Positions 52,861 to 60,452 of a stretch of DNA of 64,000 bases are shown here, in pieces. The notes below the pieces were generated by a model. It did not search any database and was not told the DNA's origin. It was given only the letters and a program-made list of their open reading frames with translations. Numbering within the stretch: the stretch's first letter is position 1; every line of letters starts with the position of its first letter. The position numbers were made by a program, and so were the translations under genes. The stretch is taken from assembly GCF_030053345.1 (NCBI RefSeq), contig NZ_JASGBP010000010.1, forward strand, positions 49,448-113,447, read 5' to 3'. Origin of the DNA: Flavobacterium sedimenticola. Lineage in GTDB: Bacteria > Bacteroidota > Bacteroidia > Flavobacteriales > Flavobacteriaceae.

Positions 52861-54348
52861 ATGATACCCATTGCCACGCAAACTGCTTTAGAACAATATT
52901 TCAAACCGTTCCGACAAAATATTATCGGTATTGATCAGGAATTTGAATCGCCTTTCGGTAGAAAAAAAATCATCTATACCGATTGGACAGCCAGTGGTAG
53001 ATTGTACCGTCCGATAGAAGAAAAACTCATCAATTTGTTTGGTCCTTTTGTCGCCAATACCCATACCGAAACTACAGTCACCGGAACCGCTATGACTATG
53101 GCGTATCACGAAGCTAAGCAAATCATCAAAAGGCATGTGAATGCTAATGAAAATGATATCTTAATCAATACCGGTACCGGAATGACCGGTGTAGTCAACA
53201 AGTTTCAGCGTATTTTGGGAATGAAAATACCCGAAAATCTGAAAGATTTTGTCACCATTCCGAAAGCGTTAAAGCCTATTGTGTTTATATCCCACATGGA
53301 GCATCATTCCAATCAAACGTCATGGTTAGAAACCATAGCTGATGTGGTTGTGATTCCGGCCAATGACGAAGGATTACTCTGTATGCACGAATTCAAAGCA
53401 TTGTTAGCGCAATACCAAGATCGAAGTTTTAAAATAGCATCCGTTACATCGTGCTCAAATGTCACGGGTATTCGTACACCGTATCATGAAGTAGCCAAGT
53501 TGATGCATCAAAATAACGGGGTTTGTTTTGTAGATTTTGCTTGTTCCGGACCTTATGTAGACATCAATATGCACCCCGATGAAGAAAGTTACTTGGATGC
53601 GATTTTCTTCTCCCCACACAAGTTTTTGGGTGGTCCGGGAACGTCGGGAGTTTTGATTTTTAATAAAAATTTGTACAAAAATAATGTGCCCGATTGTCCG
53701 GGTGGCGGCACTGTTTCGTGGACCAATCCTTGGGGCGAGCACAAATACATCGATAATATTGAAGATCGTGAAGACGGCGGAACGCCCGGTTTTTTGCAAG
53801 TAATTAAAACCGCTTTGGCCATTCAGTTGAAGGAGCAAATGGGAGTTGCCAATATACTCGAACGCGAGCATGAGATAGTCGACTATATATTTGCCGAACT
53901 GAATTCTATTGAAAATTTGCACATTTTAGCTGGCCAGCATCAAGACCGATTAGGTGTTATTTCGTTTTATATTGATGATTTGCATTACAACTTAGGGGTG
54001 AAGTTGCTCAATGACCGTTTCGGAATTCAAACCCGTGGCGGCTGTAGTTGTGCCGGAACCTACGGGCATTATTTATTGCATGTAGACAAAGAAAAATCTC
54101 ACGACTTGGTTTGTAGAATCACTTCGGGTGATTTAATTCAAAAACCGGGATGGATTCGAATGTCGATACATCCTACTACAACTAACGAGGAAGTACAGTT
54201 TGTTTGTGAAAGTATTAAAGCGTTGGCTGAGCATCACAAAGCATGGTCGGTTGACTATGAGTACAATTCCAAGACCAATGAATTTTTGCATAAGAAGGCA
54301 CAACATACCGAAGCAGCCATGGTAAAAAGTTGGTTTAGGCTTTACTGA
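52861..54348 (+). CDS. Class V aminotransferase (PLP-dependent)
   Basis: Cytoplasmic PLP enzyme, 495 residues, of the class V group that includes cysteine desulfurases and kynureninases. TDWTASGRLYRPIEEKL, NTGTGMTGVVNKFQRILG, HMEHHSNQTSWLETIADVVV and FVDFACSGPYVDINMHPDEE give the order; Lys254 in FFSPHKFLGGPGTSG binds PLP. The C-terminus has a RGGCSCAGTYGHYLL loop whose Cys may act like a desulfurase Cys, but the sequence is not a typical IscS. The substrate is therefore uncertain. It is convergent with the acyltransferase gene, 8 bp apart. Confidence 0.82.
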   Translation: MIPIATQTALEQYFKPFRQNIIGIDQEFESPFGRKKIIYTDWTASGRLYRPIEEKLINLFGPFVANTHTETTVTGTAMTMAYHEAKQIIKRHVNANENDILINTGTGMTGVVNKFQRILGMKIPENLKDFVTIPKALKPIVFISHMEHHSNQTSWLETIADVVVIPANDEGLLCMHEFKALLAQYQDRSFKIASVTSCSNVTGIRTPYHEVAKLMHQNNGVCFVDFACSGPYVDINMHPDEESYLDAIFFSPHKFLGGPGTSGVLIFNKNLYKNNVPDCPGGGTVSWTNPWGEHKYIDNIEDREDGGTPGFLQVIKTALAIQLKEQMGVANILEREHEIVDYIFAELNSIENLHILAGQHQDRLGVISFYIDDLHYNLGVKLLNDRFGIQTRGGCSCAGTYGHYLLHVDKEKSHDLVCRITSGDLIQKPGWIRMSIHPTTTNEEVQFVCESIKALAEHHKAWSVDYEYNSKTNEFLHKKAQHTEAAMVKSWFRLY

Positions 54349-54356
54349 AATTAAAA

Positions 54357-55229
54357 CTACTTTTTTCTGTGTTTCCAGCGTTTGTGTGTCCACAAATAAT
54401 ATTCGGGCGCCTCGTAAATCTGTTTTTCTACTCTTCTCAAAAAATCATCTGAAATCTGATAATTCGGAACTTCTTTCGGATTTTCAAACATTTCTTCAAA
54501 AGTAGCTTCGTAATAGCCTCTTTTTACTTTTTTCACCCGAAGAAACAGTACATTCATATCAAATCGTTTGGCCAACATTTCGGCGCCGGTGTGTATCGGC
54601 GTTTCGATACCCATAAAAGGACCCCAATGATAAGCTTTACTGGCTTGCGGCGATTGGTCGCTGGCAAAACCATAAAGTCCTAAATGTTTATTTCTTTCAT
54701 TTTTTTCGATAGTCGGAATGGTTTCACGCGTGGTAATCAGGGTTGCTTTAAATCGAGATCGAATATCCCGAACTAATTTATCAAAGTATTTGTTGTTTAT
54801 TTTTTTATAAATGGCAAAACCTTCAAATTGGGTATAATGATTCATCGAAATTACCCATTCATAACTGGCGTAATGTGCACATAGCAGGGCAATGCTCTTT
54901 TGTTTCTTTTCGTAGTTAAGGTATACATCCAAGTTGGTGAAAGTAAATCGTTTTTCAATTTCCTTTTTTGAAATAGACATGGTTTTAATCATCTCCAAAA
55001 ACATGTCACATAGGTGTCGATACGATTTCTTTTCAATGGCTAATCTTTCTCCATCAGACAAATGGGGTAAAGCGATGGAAAGGTTGTGACGAACGGTCTT
55101 TTTTCGGTACCCAATAAGATAATATACAATCAGATAAATGCCATCTGAGATTAGATACAGTAATCTGAAGGGGAGTATAGAGATAAACCTTAACAGAGGA
55201 TAGAGAAGAATAAAAGCAATAAATTGCAT
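54357..55229 (-). CDS. Lipid A biosynthesis acyltransferase (LpxL/HtrB family)
   Basis: Inner-membrane acyltransferase adding a secondary acyl chain to lipid A, 290 residues. An N-terminal hydrophobic anchor (MQFIAFILLYPLLRFISILP) is followed by LRFxRHxxD-like helix IEKKSYRHLCDMFLEMIK. The catalytic HX4E is at LLCAHYASYEWVISMN (variant of HX4D/E), and GFASDQSPQASKAYHWGPFM is the usual loop before a C-terminal YLWTHKRWKHRKK. A -7 element lies just upstream on the minus strand. It is divergent from the rhomboid gene. Confidence 0.88.
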   Translation of the reverse strand: MQFIAFILLYPLLRFISILPFRLLYLISDGIYLIVYYLIGYRKKTVRHNLSIALPHLSDGERLAIEKKSYRHLCDMFLEMIKTMSISKKEIEKRFTFTNLDVYLNYEKKQKSIALLCAHYASYEWVISMNHYTQFEGFAIYKKINNKYFDKLVRDIRSRFKATLITTRETIPTIEKNERNKHLGLYGFASDQSPQASKAYHWGPFMGIETPIHTGAEMLAKRFDMNVLFLRVKKVKRGYYEATFEEMFENPKEVPNYQISDDFLRRVEKQIYEAPEYYLWTHKRWKHRKK

Positions 55230-55245
55230 CTGTGATAATTTTATG

Positions 55246-55253
55246 CAAATATA
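55246..55253 (-). promoter_or_regulatory. -7 element of the acyltransferase gene
   Basis: Minus-strand TATATTTG, 17 bp before the acyltransferase ATG. No TTG at the usual spacing. Confidence 0.45.
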
Positions 55254-55333
55254 AATGGAAATGTCGTTTTAAAAGATTTGCAGTAGCAAAACCTGGAGAA
55301 GTATTAGTATTTTTACGGAAAATATATTGAAAA

Positions 55334-55975
55334 ATGAATAATCTTATTTTGTTAGGGCTCATATTGGTCAACGTTCTTATCAGTATTAAAGGATTTAACG
55401 ATGCGGATTTTTTCAGAAAGTACCAGTTTCATGTGGGAAGTATCAGAGCCGGCGAACAATTCAGAATGTTCACGTCTGCCTTTTTGCATGCCGATGTGAT
55501 TCATTTGGCATTTAACATGATTGCCCTTTATTCATTTGCTCCTGTAGTTTCAGAGGAGTTCGGTAATTTTTCGTTCTTAGTGATTTACGGAGGCAGTCTT
55601 ATTTTCGGAAGCCTTCTAACCATGATATTTCACGGTAATGATTACAGTTATAGGGCTGTTGGCGCTTCAGGAGCGGTAACCGGAATTATCTACTCTGCTA
55701 TATTGCTCTTTCCCAATATGAGTATTTTGATTTTTGGAGTCCTTCCGATGCCGGCCTATATTTTCGGAATTTTGTATTTATTATACTCCATTTACGGTAT
55801 GAAGGCCCAAAATGACAATATTGGTCATACCGCTCATTTTGGAGGAGCGGTTGGCGGTTATGTTATTACTTTGTTAAAAGAGCCAATGTTGTTTCAAGAT
55901 AATACCTTGATGGTTATTTTGTTAGCCATTCCTATTATTATTTTGTTCATTATGGCCAAAGTCGGGAAGTTATAA
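55334..55975 (+). CDS. Rhomboid-family intramembrane serine protease
   Basis: Integral-membrane serine protease, 213 residues, six-helix bacterial type. The catalytic Ser112 is in GASGAVTGIIYS and the His in GHTAHFGGAVGG (His168). FTSAFLHADVIHLAFNMIAL is the hallmark loop/helix between TM1 and TM2. There are no extra domains. The next plus-strand gene (SIMPL) follows after 55 bp. Confidence 0.92.
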   Translation: MNNLILLGLILVNVLISIKGFNDADFFRKYQFHVGSIRAGEQFRMFTSAFLHADVIHLAFNMIALYSFAPVVSEEFGNFSFLVIYGGSLIFGSLLTMIFHGNDYSYRAVGASGAVTGIIYSAILLFPNMSILIFGVLPMPAYIFGILYLLYSIYGMKAQNDNIGHTAHFGGAVGGYVITLLKEPMLFQDNTLMVILLAIPIIILFIMAKVGKL

Positions 55976-56030
55976 ATGGCATAACTTTTGAAATGCCCAT
56001 TTGCAAATCATAAATCAAAAAAAGAAAGCT

Positions 56031-56759
56031 ATGACAACGAAAATTCAAGAAAAGTTCACTCAAATGAGTAAAAAATCAGTAATCATTTTGGCCTTACTAA
56101 TTACAGGCATTTCGATGGCACAAGAGTCAAAACCTCAAATTCCTCAAATAACCGTTACGGGTGAAGGAAAAGTAAAAGTAACTCCCGATCAGGCTATCGT
56201 AACTGTTGGGTTCCAAAATTCGGGTAAAGACGCCAAAGAAGTTAAGCAACTCAACGACGAAGTAGTCGATAAAGTAATCAAGTTTTTAAAGAAAAGCGGT
56301 ATTGCAGCATCGGATTACAAAACCAACAATGTGAGTTTGAACAAAAGTTATGACTACGAGAAGAAGAAGTATACCTTTATGGCCAATCAAACGATAAGTA
56401 TTACTCTAAAAGATTTATCGAAGTACGACGATATCATGATGGGACTTAATGATGCCGGAGTGAATTCGATTCAGGGTGTAGAATTTAAATCGTCTAAAAT
56501 GGAAGAATTTGAAAAAGAAGCCCGAAAAAAAGCGATGCTCAATGCCAAACAAAAAGCGACTGATTATGTATCGGTACTCAATCAAAAAATAGGTAAAGCT
56601 TTATTAATAAGTGATAATTCTCAAGTATATTATCCGCAACCGATGTTCAAAGGAAATATGATGGCTATGGCTGCTGAAGCAGATTCGAGCCGAGAAACAT
56701 TGGCCGTAGGTGAAATTGAAATTAATGCCAACGTTACGGTCTCTTTTGTTTTAGAGTAA
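56031..56759 (+). CDS. Exported SIMPL-domain protein
   Basis: Periplasmic protein of 242 residues from the ATG at 56031; an ATG at 56064 would give a more typical signal peptide (MSKKSVIILALLITGISMAQ), so the start is uncertain. The SIMPL (DUF541) domain fills the rest: PQITVTGEGKVKVTPDQAIV, VGFQNSGKDAKEVKQLNDEV, ASDYKTNNVSLNKSYDYEKK and the conserved KKAMLNAKQKATDYVSVLNQ helix. The function of the family is unclear; some members influence envelope stress or oxidative damage. A bidirectional terminator follows. Confidence 0.88.
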   Translation: MTTKIQEKFTQMSKKSVIILALLITGISMAQESKPQIPQITVTGEGKVKVTPDQAIVTVGFQNSGKDAKEVKQLNDEVVDKVIKFLKKSGIAASDYKTNNVSLNKSYDYEKKKYTFMANQTISITLKDLSKYDDIMMGLNDAGVNSIQGVEFKSSKMEEFEKEARKKAMLNAKQKATDYVSVLNQKIGKALLISDNSQVYYPQPMFKGNMMAMAAEADSSRETLAVGEIEINANVTVSFVLE

Positions 56760-56776
56760 AACGTGAAGTTGATTAT

Positions 56777-56807
56777 AAAAAAATCCCGTTTCAAACGGGA
56801 TTTTTTT
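56777..56807. terminator. Bidirectional terminator between SIMPL and lipoprotein genes
   Basis: Perfect stem AAATCCCGTTT/AAACGGGATTT with a 2-base spacer (CA), flanked by A- and T-tracts. Confidence 0.9.
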
Positions 56808-56818
56808 ATGACTGCTTT

Positions 56819-57370
56819 TTATGATTTCGGAAGTGGAGCGCCCACGGCAATATCACATCGGTGACCGTCTTGTCCGTGTGGCGGATTCATCCCAGGGGCG
56901 GTTGTTGTTGTGGCTGAGCCGCTTTCGGTGCTCAAAATGGCCGGAGCGCCCGAGGGTTGTGTCGTTGTCGAGGTAGTAGTAATGGTAGCCGGATTAATTT
57001 GTTGTGTGGTTCCGGAACCGGCTTTTACGGCTGGCTTTACAGGAGAGTTCAATGGGGCGCCTACAGCTATGTCGCATCGATGTCCGGGTTGTCCGTGTGG
57101 CGGATTCATCCCCGGTTTGGTAGTTACCGGCGCCGGATTCAAAGTTACCGGTTGTCCTGTCGTTACGGGCTGCGCACTTTGCATAGGGGTAACATTTTGC
57201 GTTACCGGTTGCATATTGGGTGCGGTTTGATTCGGGATGGTTTGCACGCGCGGCATAATAATTTCTTTGGGTTTATCGCCGGATGTGGTTACGGCTTCTT
57301 CCTCTTTTTTACAAGACACCATCAGAAATGCAGCGGATAATAAGGAACTGAAAATTACTTTTGATTTCAT
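56819..57370 (-). CDS. Lipoprotein with duplicated MNPPHGQ-GHRCDIAVGAPL motif
   Basis: 183-residue lipoprotein. The lipobox FLMVSCKK puts the lipid on Cys20. After a proline/threonine/glutamine-rich spacer, a 22-residue motif occurs twice, at 86-107 and 159-180, with core MNPPHGQ then GHRCDIAVGAPL. Each copy holds two His and one Cys (His92, His97, Cys99; His165, His170, Cys172). This pattern looks metal-binding and is separated by a second Thr-rich spacer. No named domain fits; the motif is recalled from other Bacteroidetes lipoproteins of unknown function. A textbook promoter precedes it. Confidence 0.8.
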   Translation of the reverse strand: MKSKVIFSSLLSAAFLMVSCKKEEEAVTTSGDKPKEIIMPRVQTIPNQTAPNMQPVTQNVTPMQSAQPVTTGQPVTLNPAPVTTKPGMNPPHGQPGHRCDIAVGAPLNSPVKPAVKAGSGTTQQINPATITTTSTTTQPSGAPAILSTESGSATTTTAPGMNPPHGQDGHRCDIAVGAPLPKS

Positions 57371-57389
57371 AAGCTCAATTTTTGAAAAT

Positions 57390-57419
57390 CAAATATACCG
57401 TATTTTGGTTTACCACCAA
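57390..57419 (-). promoter_or_regulatory. Promoter of the duplicated-motif lipoprotein gene
   Basis: On the minus strand TTG (57417-57419), 19-bp spacer, TATATTTG (57390-57397): consensus elements at consensus spacing, 20 bp before the ATG. Confidence 0.7.
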
Positions 57420-57420
57420 C

Positions 57421-57606
57421 AAAAAAAGCACTCAAGTAAACTAGGTGCTTTTATTATTTATACATTCATACGTGGGGAGAGCAGGATTGCTTCGCCATCC
57501 TACGGAGTTACGCTCTGAAAATGCATAAAACAAAAAAACGCTCAAGTAAACTTGGCGTTTTTTATTATTTATACATTTATTCGTGGGGAGAGCAGGATTC
57601 GAACCG
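57421..57606 (-). repeat. Tandem tRNA 3'-end/terminator units (probable integration site)
   Basis: Two units of about 110 bp (57421-57531 and 57532-57606 onward) share a terminator hairpin (for example AACGCTCAAGT/ACTTGGCGTT in the second), an AT-rich spacer and GTGGGGAGAGCAGGATT. In the second unit, the minus strand reads as the T-loop and acceptor end of a tRNA (GGTTCGAATCC then TGCTCTCCCCA). Upstream of that the tRNA body is missing, and the T-stem has one mismatch. In the first unit even the T-loop is altered. Truncated tRNA ends like this are typical attachment sites of integrated elements. The remaining 57607-57831 shows nothing recognisable. Confidence 0.7.
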
Positions 57607-57831
57607 ACCTTGCAATTCCTTTATTTACGAGGGTTTTAAAAACCTAAAAAACTAGGGTCTCGATTTTGCATCTGTACTGCAAAAATCATCAAATCTTATG
57701 AGGTAAATTTAATGATTATTAGTTATTTGAACAAATTAATTGGATGGAATCGTACTATTTTTTGTACTTCATAATGAACTAGTTTGGAAGCTTTTCAGTG
57801 AACCTGTAGACCTAAATCTATTAATCTTACC

Positions 57832-58032
57832 CTACAACATGCAACGCAAAACTTCTTCTACTGGAAGACCGGAATATTTGCAGAATTCTTCTACTGAAAT
57901 ATATTGATGATCTTCTTTATTAAGGTGTTTTTTTATCTTGATTAAATACAATCTTGCTTGAGTGTATTCTTTCCCCATTATGCGTTGAACGTCTTTCGGG
58001 TACATGCAGATTCTTCCATTGCTTGCTCCCAT
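57832..58032 (-). CDS. Small HTH-type protein
   Basis: 66 residues, no membrane segment, with a helix-turn-helix-like layout: ICMYPKDVQRIMGKEYTQAR, LIKIKKHLNKEDHQYISVEE, then FCKYSGLPVEEVLRCML. Similar short proteins recur in Flavobacteriia accessory regions (recalled, not searched). It faces away from the 252-aa gene cassette and lies between the tRNA-end repeats and that cassette, as a regulator would. Function unknown. The 260-bp gap to the cassette holds no promoter I could recognise with confidence. Confidence 0.65.
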   Translation of the reverse strand: MGASNGRICMYPKDVQRIMGKEYTQARLYLIKIKKHLNKEDHQYISVEEFCKYSGLPVEEVLRCML

Positions 58033-58292
58033 TTAACTTATTGATACTTTATATATGCCTTTGGTATGTCTTTGTCATGCCGAACATATTACACAAAACT
58101 AAAGAATTTTTGAAGAACTCCACAAATTAAAATTGGTGGTTATAGTTGATTATTTGTGGGTATTGATAGATACTCTTTTTAATGTGATTTTTATGTCTGA
58201 ATCTTTGTTCAAATCATTGAGATTTAGTTGCAACGATTATCGAAATGAAAGTGAATTGTGAAAATGAGTATTAATCAAAAATTGTAAAGATT

Positions 58293-59051
58293 ATGGCTAG
58301 ACAGAAAGGCATAATTAAATTGAAAGGTACTATCGGGGATATTACCTTTTACAAGACGCAAGATGGGCATTTGGCACGCGAGAAAGGAGGAATTGATGCC
58401 AGTAGAATTGCCAGTGACCCAGCGTTTCAAAGGACTCGTGAGAATGGTTCTGAATTTGGTAGGGCAGGAAAGGCTGGGAAGCTTTTGCGCACTGCTTTAA
58501 GACCATTACTTATTAATTCTGCAGACAGTAGAATGGTAAGTAGGCTTACCCAAGCTATGGTAAAGGTTATTCAGGCTGATACCGTTAGTGAAAGGGGTTT
58601 GCGAAACGTTATTGACGGTGAGGCAGAATTGTTGTTTGGCTTTGAGTTTAATATTCGCGGAAAGTTAGGTACTAGTTTATATGCGCCATTCGTAGCTGCT
58701 ATTGACAGGATTTCGGGAGAGATTACTGTTGATATCGCATCATTCATTCCGGCGAATATGATTGCTGCACCAAGTGGGACTACCCATTTTAAAATCATTT
58801 CCGGAGGCGCAGAAGTGGACTTTGAGGCTGAGACTTATGTTGTAGCTACCTCTGAAACGGCAATCTTGCCATGGGATGCCACACCAACTGCAGCTATCAC
58901 TCAAACTAATGCCGTTACGGCCAACTCGACAAAGCCCTTGTTTTTGGCTTTGGGTATTGAGTTTTACCAAGAAATCAACGGGCAAATGTATCCATTAAAA
59001 AATGGTGCTTTCAACCCCTTGTCAATTGCTAAGGTTGATAGTGGAGTGTAA
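58293..59051 (+). CDS. Cassette gene 1: 252-aa protein of unknown function
   Basis: Unrecognised. No signal peptide. The first about 100 residues are helical and basic (MARQKGIIKLKGTIGDITFY, REKGGIDASRIASDPAFQRT, then GRAGKAGKLLRTALRPLLIN). The last 150 are beta-rich with acidic residues (VDIASFIPANMI, ISGGAEVDFEAETYVV, WDATPTAAIT). This N-helical/C-beta division resembles a structural or capsid-type protein, but no fold can be confirmed by eye. It leads the cassette and ends 51 bp before the DUF5675 gene. The family is recalled from other Flavobacteriia. Confidence 0.75.
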   Translation: MARQKGIIKLKGTIGDITFYKTQDGHLAREKGGIDASRIASDPAFQRTRENGSEFGRAGKAGKLLRTALRPLLINSADSRMVSRLTQAMVKVIQADTVSERGLRNVIDGEAELLFGFEFNIRGKLGTSLYAPFVAAIDRISGEITVDIASFIPANMIAAPSGTTHFKIISGGAEVDFEAETYVVATSETAILPWDATPTAAITQTNAVTANSTKPLFLALGIEFYQEINGQMYPLKNGAFNPLSIAKVDSGV

Positions 59052-59052
59052 T

Positions 59053-59080
59053 GGACTTCGACTCCCGAAGTCTCGGGACA
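59053..59080. repeat. Overlapping hairpins between cassette genes 1 and 2
   Basis: GACTTC/GAAGTC (stem with GACTCCC-type loop) overlaps CCCGA/TCGGG. Only one stem can form at a time. It begins right after the stop of cassette gene 1 and lacks a T-tract, so it is not an ordinary terminator. Confidence 0.45.
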
Positions 59081-59102
59081 GTCTCACAAACACAGTTTAG
59101 AA

Positions 59103-59498
59103 GTGGTTTTAGTATTAACCAGAACTTATTTCCCCAAGGGAACTAATGGTAAACTCGAATGCGAGGGCAAATTCATTTGTTATACCATTGAATTGCCTTG
59201 GAAGAATAACGAAACGAAGGTTTCCTGCATTCCTGAGGGGAAATATTTTATCAGAAAGCGATACAGTAAGAAGTATAAATGGCATTTGGAAATCATTGCA
59301 GTAAAAAACAGAAGTTTTATTCTGTTTCATCCGGCCAACAATGCCCGCAAAGAACTGAATGGCTGTATTGCACCGGTAACCAAGATATCGGGAGCCGGAT
59401 TAGGTTTACTATCCCGAAAAGTTCTTGTCAAGTTTAAAGCTATCGTCTACAAAGCCATGGAGCAAAAGCAACGCGTTTTAATTATTATCAAATCTTAA
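59103..59498 (+). CDS. Cassette gene 2: DUF5675 protein
   Basis: 131 residues starting at a GTG (59103); no ATG is available in frame before it, since the frame is closed at the end of gene 1. LVLTRTYFPKGTNGKLECEG opens the DUF5675 pattern, followed by LPWKNNETKVSCIPEGKYFI, and ILFHPANNARKELNGCIAPV near residue 78. The last segment has a His-x-x-Asn and a Gly-Cys-Ile, reminiscent of L,D-transpeptidase active sites. DUF5675 proteins occur in bacteria and phages. A cell-wall enzyme role is an inference. No signal peptide, so its product would need export or lysis to reach peptidoglycan. Confidence 0.8.
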   Translation: MVLVLTRTYFPKGTNGKLECEGKFICYTIELPWKNNETKVSCIPEGKYFIRKRYSKKYKWHLEIIAVKNRSFILFHPANNARKELNGCIAPVTKISGAGLGLLSRKVLVKFKAIVYKAMEQKQRVLIIIKS

Positions 59499-59510
59499 AT
59501 TTTTTACATT

Positions 59511-59954
59511 ATGAAAACAATTTTTTTAAATAAACTGAAACAAGTATTGTTTCTTTTAATGGCTGTTTTAGGAACACTTATCAGCTATTCCCAACCAACT
59601 CGTACAGCTACCATAGGTGGTGGTAAGACACCAGATATGGGTGGTTTTTTTGATGTTGGAGGGAAAAAGGATCCCGGGCCAAATTTATTTACCATACAGC
59701 GTGGTTCAATTCAATTTGATAGAATATCAATATTTGAAGTTGGAGGCATAAGCCATGATTCGAGTGTTTTTACCATAGTTGCTGAAACAGGGGTGAAGTT
59801 AAAACCGCAGTCTACATTGATAAATGTTGAAAATAATTTTGGTAAAAGTCAAAAGAGTTTTTTGGTCGACTCAATAGTTCAAGAATATATGAACATGGCC
59901 GAGAGATTTGTTATAACTGAATCAAAGCGAGTCAGAGTTTCATTGATTGTTTAA
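59511..59954 (+). CDS. Cassette gene 3: exported 147-aa protein
   Basis: Unrecognised. A signal peptide (MKTIFLNKLKQVLFLLMAVL then GTLISYSQP) is followed by a mature part of about 118 residues. The first portion is Gly-rich (TATIGGGKTPDMGGFFDVGG), the rest mixed. FTIVAETGVKLKPQSTLINV and ERFVITESKRVRVSLIV suggest beta strands. It starts 12 bp after the DUF5675 gene, so it is in the cassette. Periplasmic or outer-membrane location is likely. Confidence 0.7.
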   Translation: MKTIFLNKLKQVLFLLMAVLGTLISYSQPTRTATIGGGKTPDMGGFFDVGGKKDPGPNLFTIQRGSIQFDRISIFEVGGISHDSSVFTIVAETGVKLKPQSTLINVENNFGKSQKSFLVDSIVQEYMNMAERFVITESKRVRVSLIV

Positions 59955-59966
59955 AGATTAATTGTT

Positions 59967-60185
59967 ATGACTATTAGAAAAAGAGCACAAGCTCCTACTC
60001 CGAAATTTTTTAAAGTGCTTCGAAACATTGGATTGGCTCTTGCTGCAATTGGCGGAAGTATATTGGCTGCACCAATAGCTTTACCAGTTGTTGTAACCAC
60101 TGTTGGAGGATATTTGGTTGTTGCCGGAGGGGTAGCTTCGGCCGTAAGCCAATTAACTGTTGAAGATGCCAATGTCAACAAATAA
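59967..60185 (+). CDS. Cassette gene 4: small membrane protein, glycine/alanine-rich
   Basis: 72 residues. After a basic start (MTIRKRAQAPTPKFFKVLRN) two hydrophobic segments, IGLALAAIGGSILAAPIALP and VVVTTVGGYLVVAGGVASAV, could form a hairpin in the membrane. The length, charge and two helices resemble holins, but no motif proves it. It starts 12 bp after gene 3 and overlaps gene 5 by 14 bp. Confidence 0.6.
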   Translation: MTIRKRAQAPTPKFFKVLRNIGLALAAIGGSILAAPIALPVVVTTVGGYLVVAGGVASAVSQLTVEDANVNK

Positions 60186-60348
60186 TTCAACGATGATAGG
60201 GACAGCCGGGGGTACACTTTTAAGTGTTGTGCCTAATATTTATTCGGCTGATATTGTAAAGACTGTACTTTTGGCCTCTATTGGAGCTATAGTTAGTTTT
60301 ACAATCTCTTTGATTCTTAAAAGAGTTTTGAAGAAGCACAAAAAATAG
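60172..60348 (+). CDS. Cassette gene 5: single- or two-pass membrane protein
   Basis: 58 residues from the ATG at 60172; other in-frame ATG and TTG starts at 60166 and 60160 are possible. MIGTAGGTLLSVVPNIYSAD is partly hydrophobic, followed by a strong helix VLLASIGAIVSFTISLILKR and a Lys-rich tail (LKKHKK) on the cytoplasmic side. The layout is holin- or anchor-like. Its frame overlaps gene 4 by 14 bp, suggesting coupling. A terminator follows at 60386. Confidence 0.6.
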   Translation: MSTNNSTMIGTAGGTLLSVVPNIYSADIVKTVLLASIGAIVSFTISLILKRVLKKHKK

Positions 60349-60385
60349 TTTAATCTTTGTTGTGGTAACCTAGATTAAAAATGGT

Positions 60386-60414
60386 GAAGCCAAGTCGAGA
60401 GACTTGGCTTTTTT
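60386..60414. terminator. Bidirectional terminator ending the cassette
   Basis: Perfect stem AAGCCAAGTC/GACTTGGCTT with a GAGA loop, then T4-6. It separates the plus-strand cassette from the minus-strand DUF4476 gene. Confidence 0.88.
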
Positions 60415-60452
60415 GGTTATTAATCTAGAAGGCTTTTTGAAAGTAATAAGAT

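Noticed and set aside
57585..57660. Complete tRNA gene on the minus strand
   Set aside because: Only the acceptor end and T-loop fit; no anticodon or D-arm, and the T-stem has a mismatch. Treated as a tRNA 3'-end remnant.
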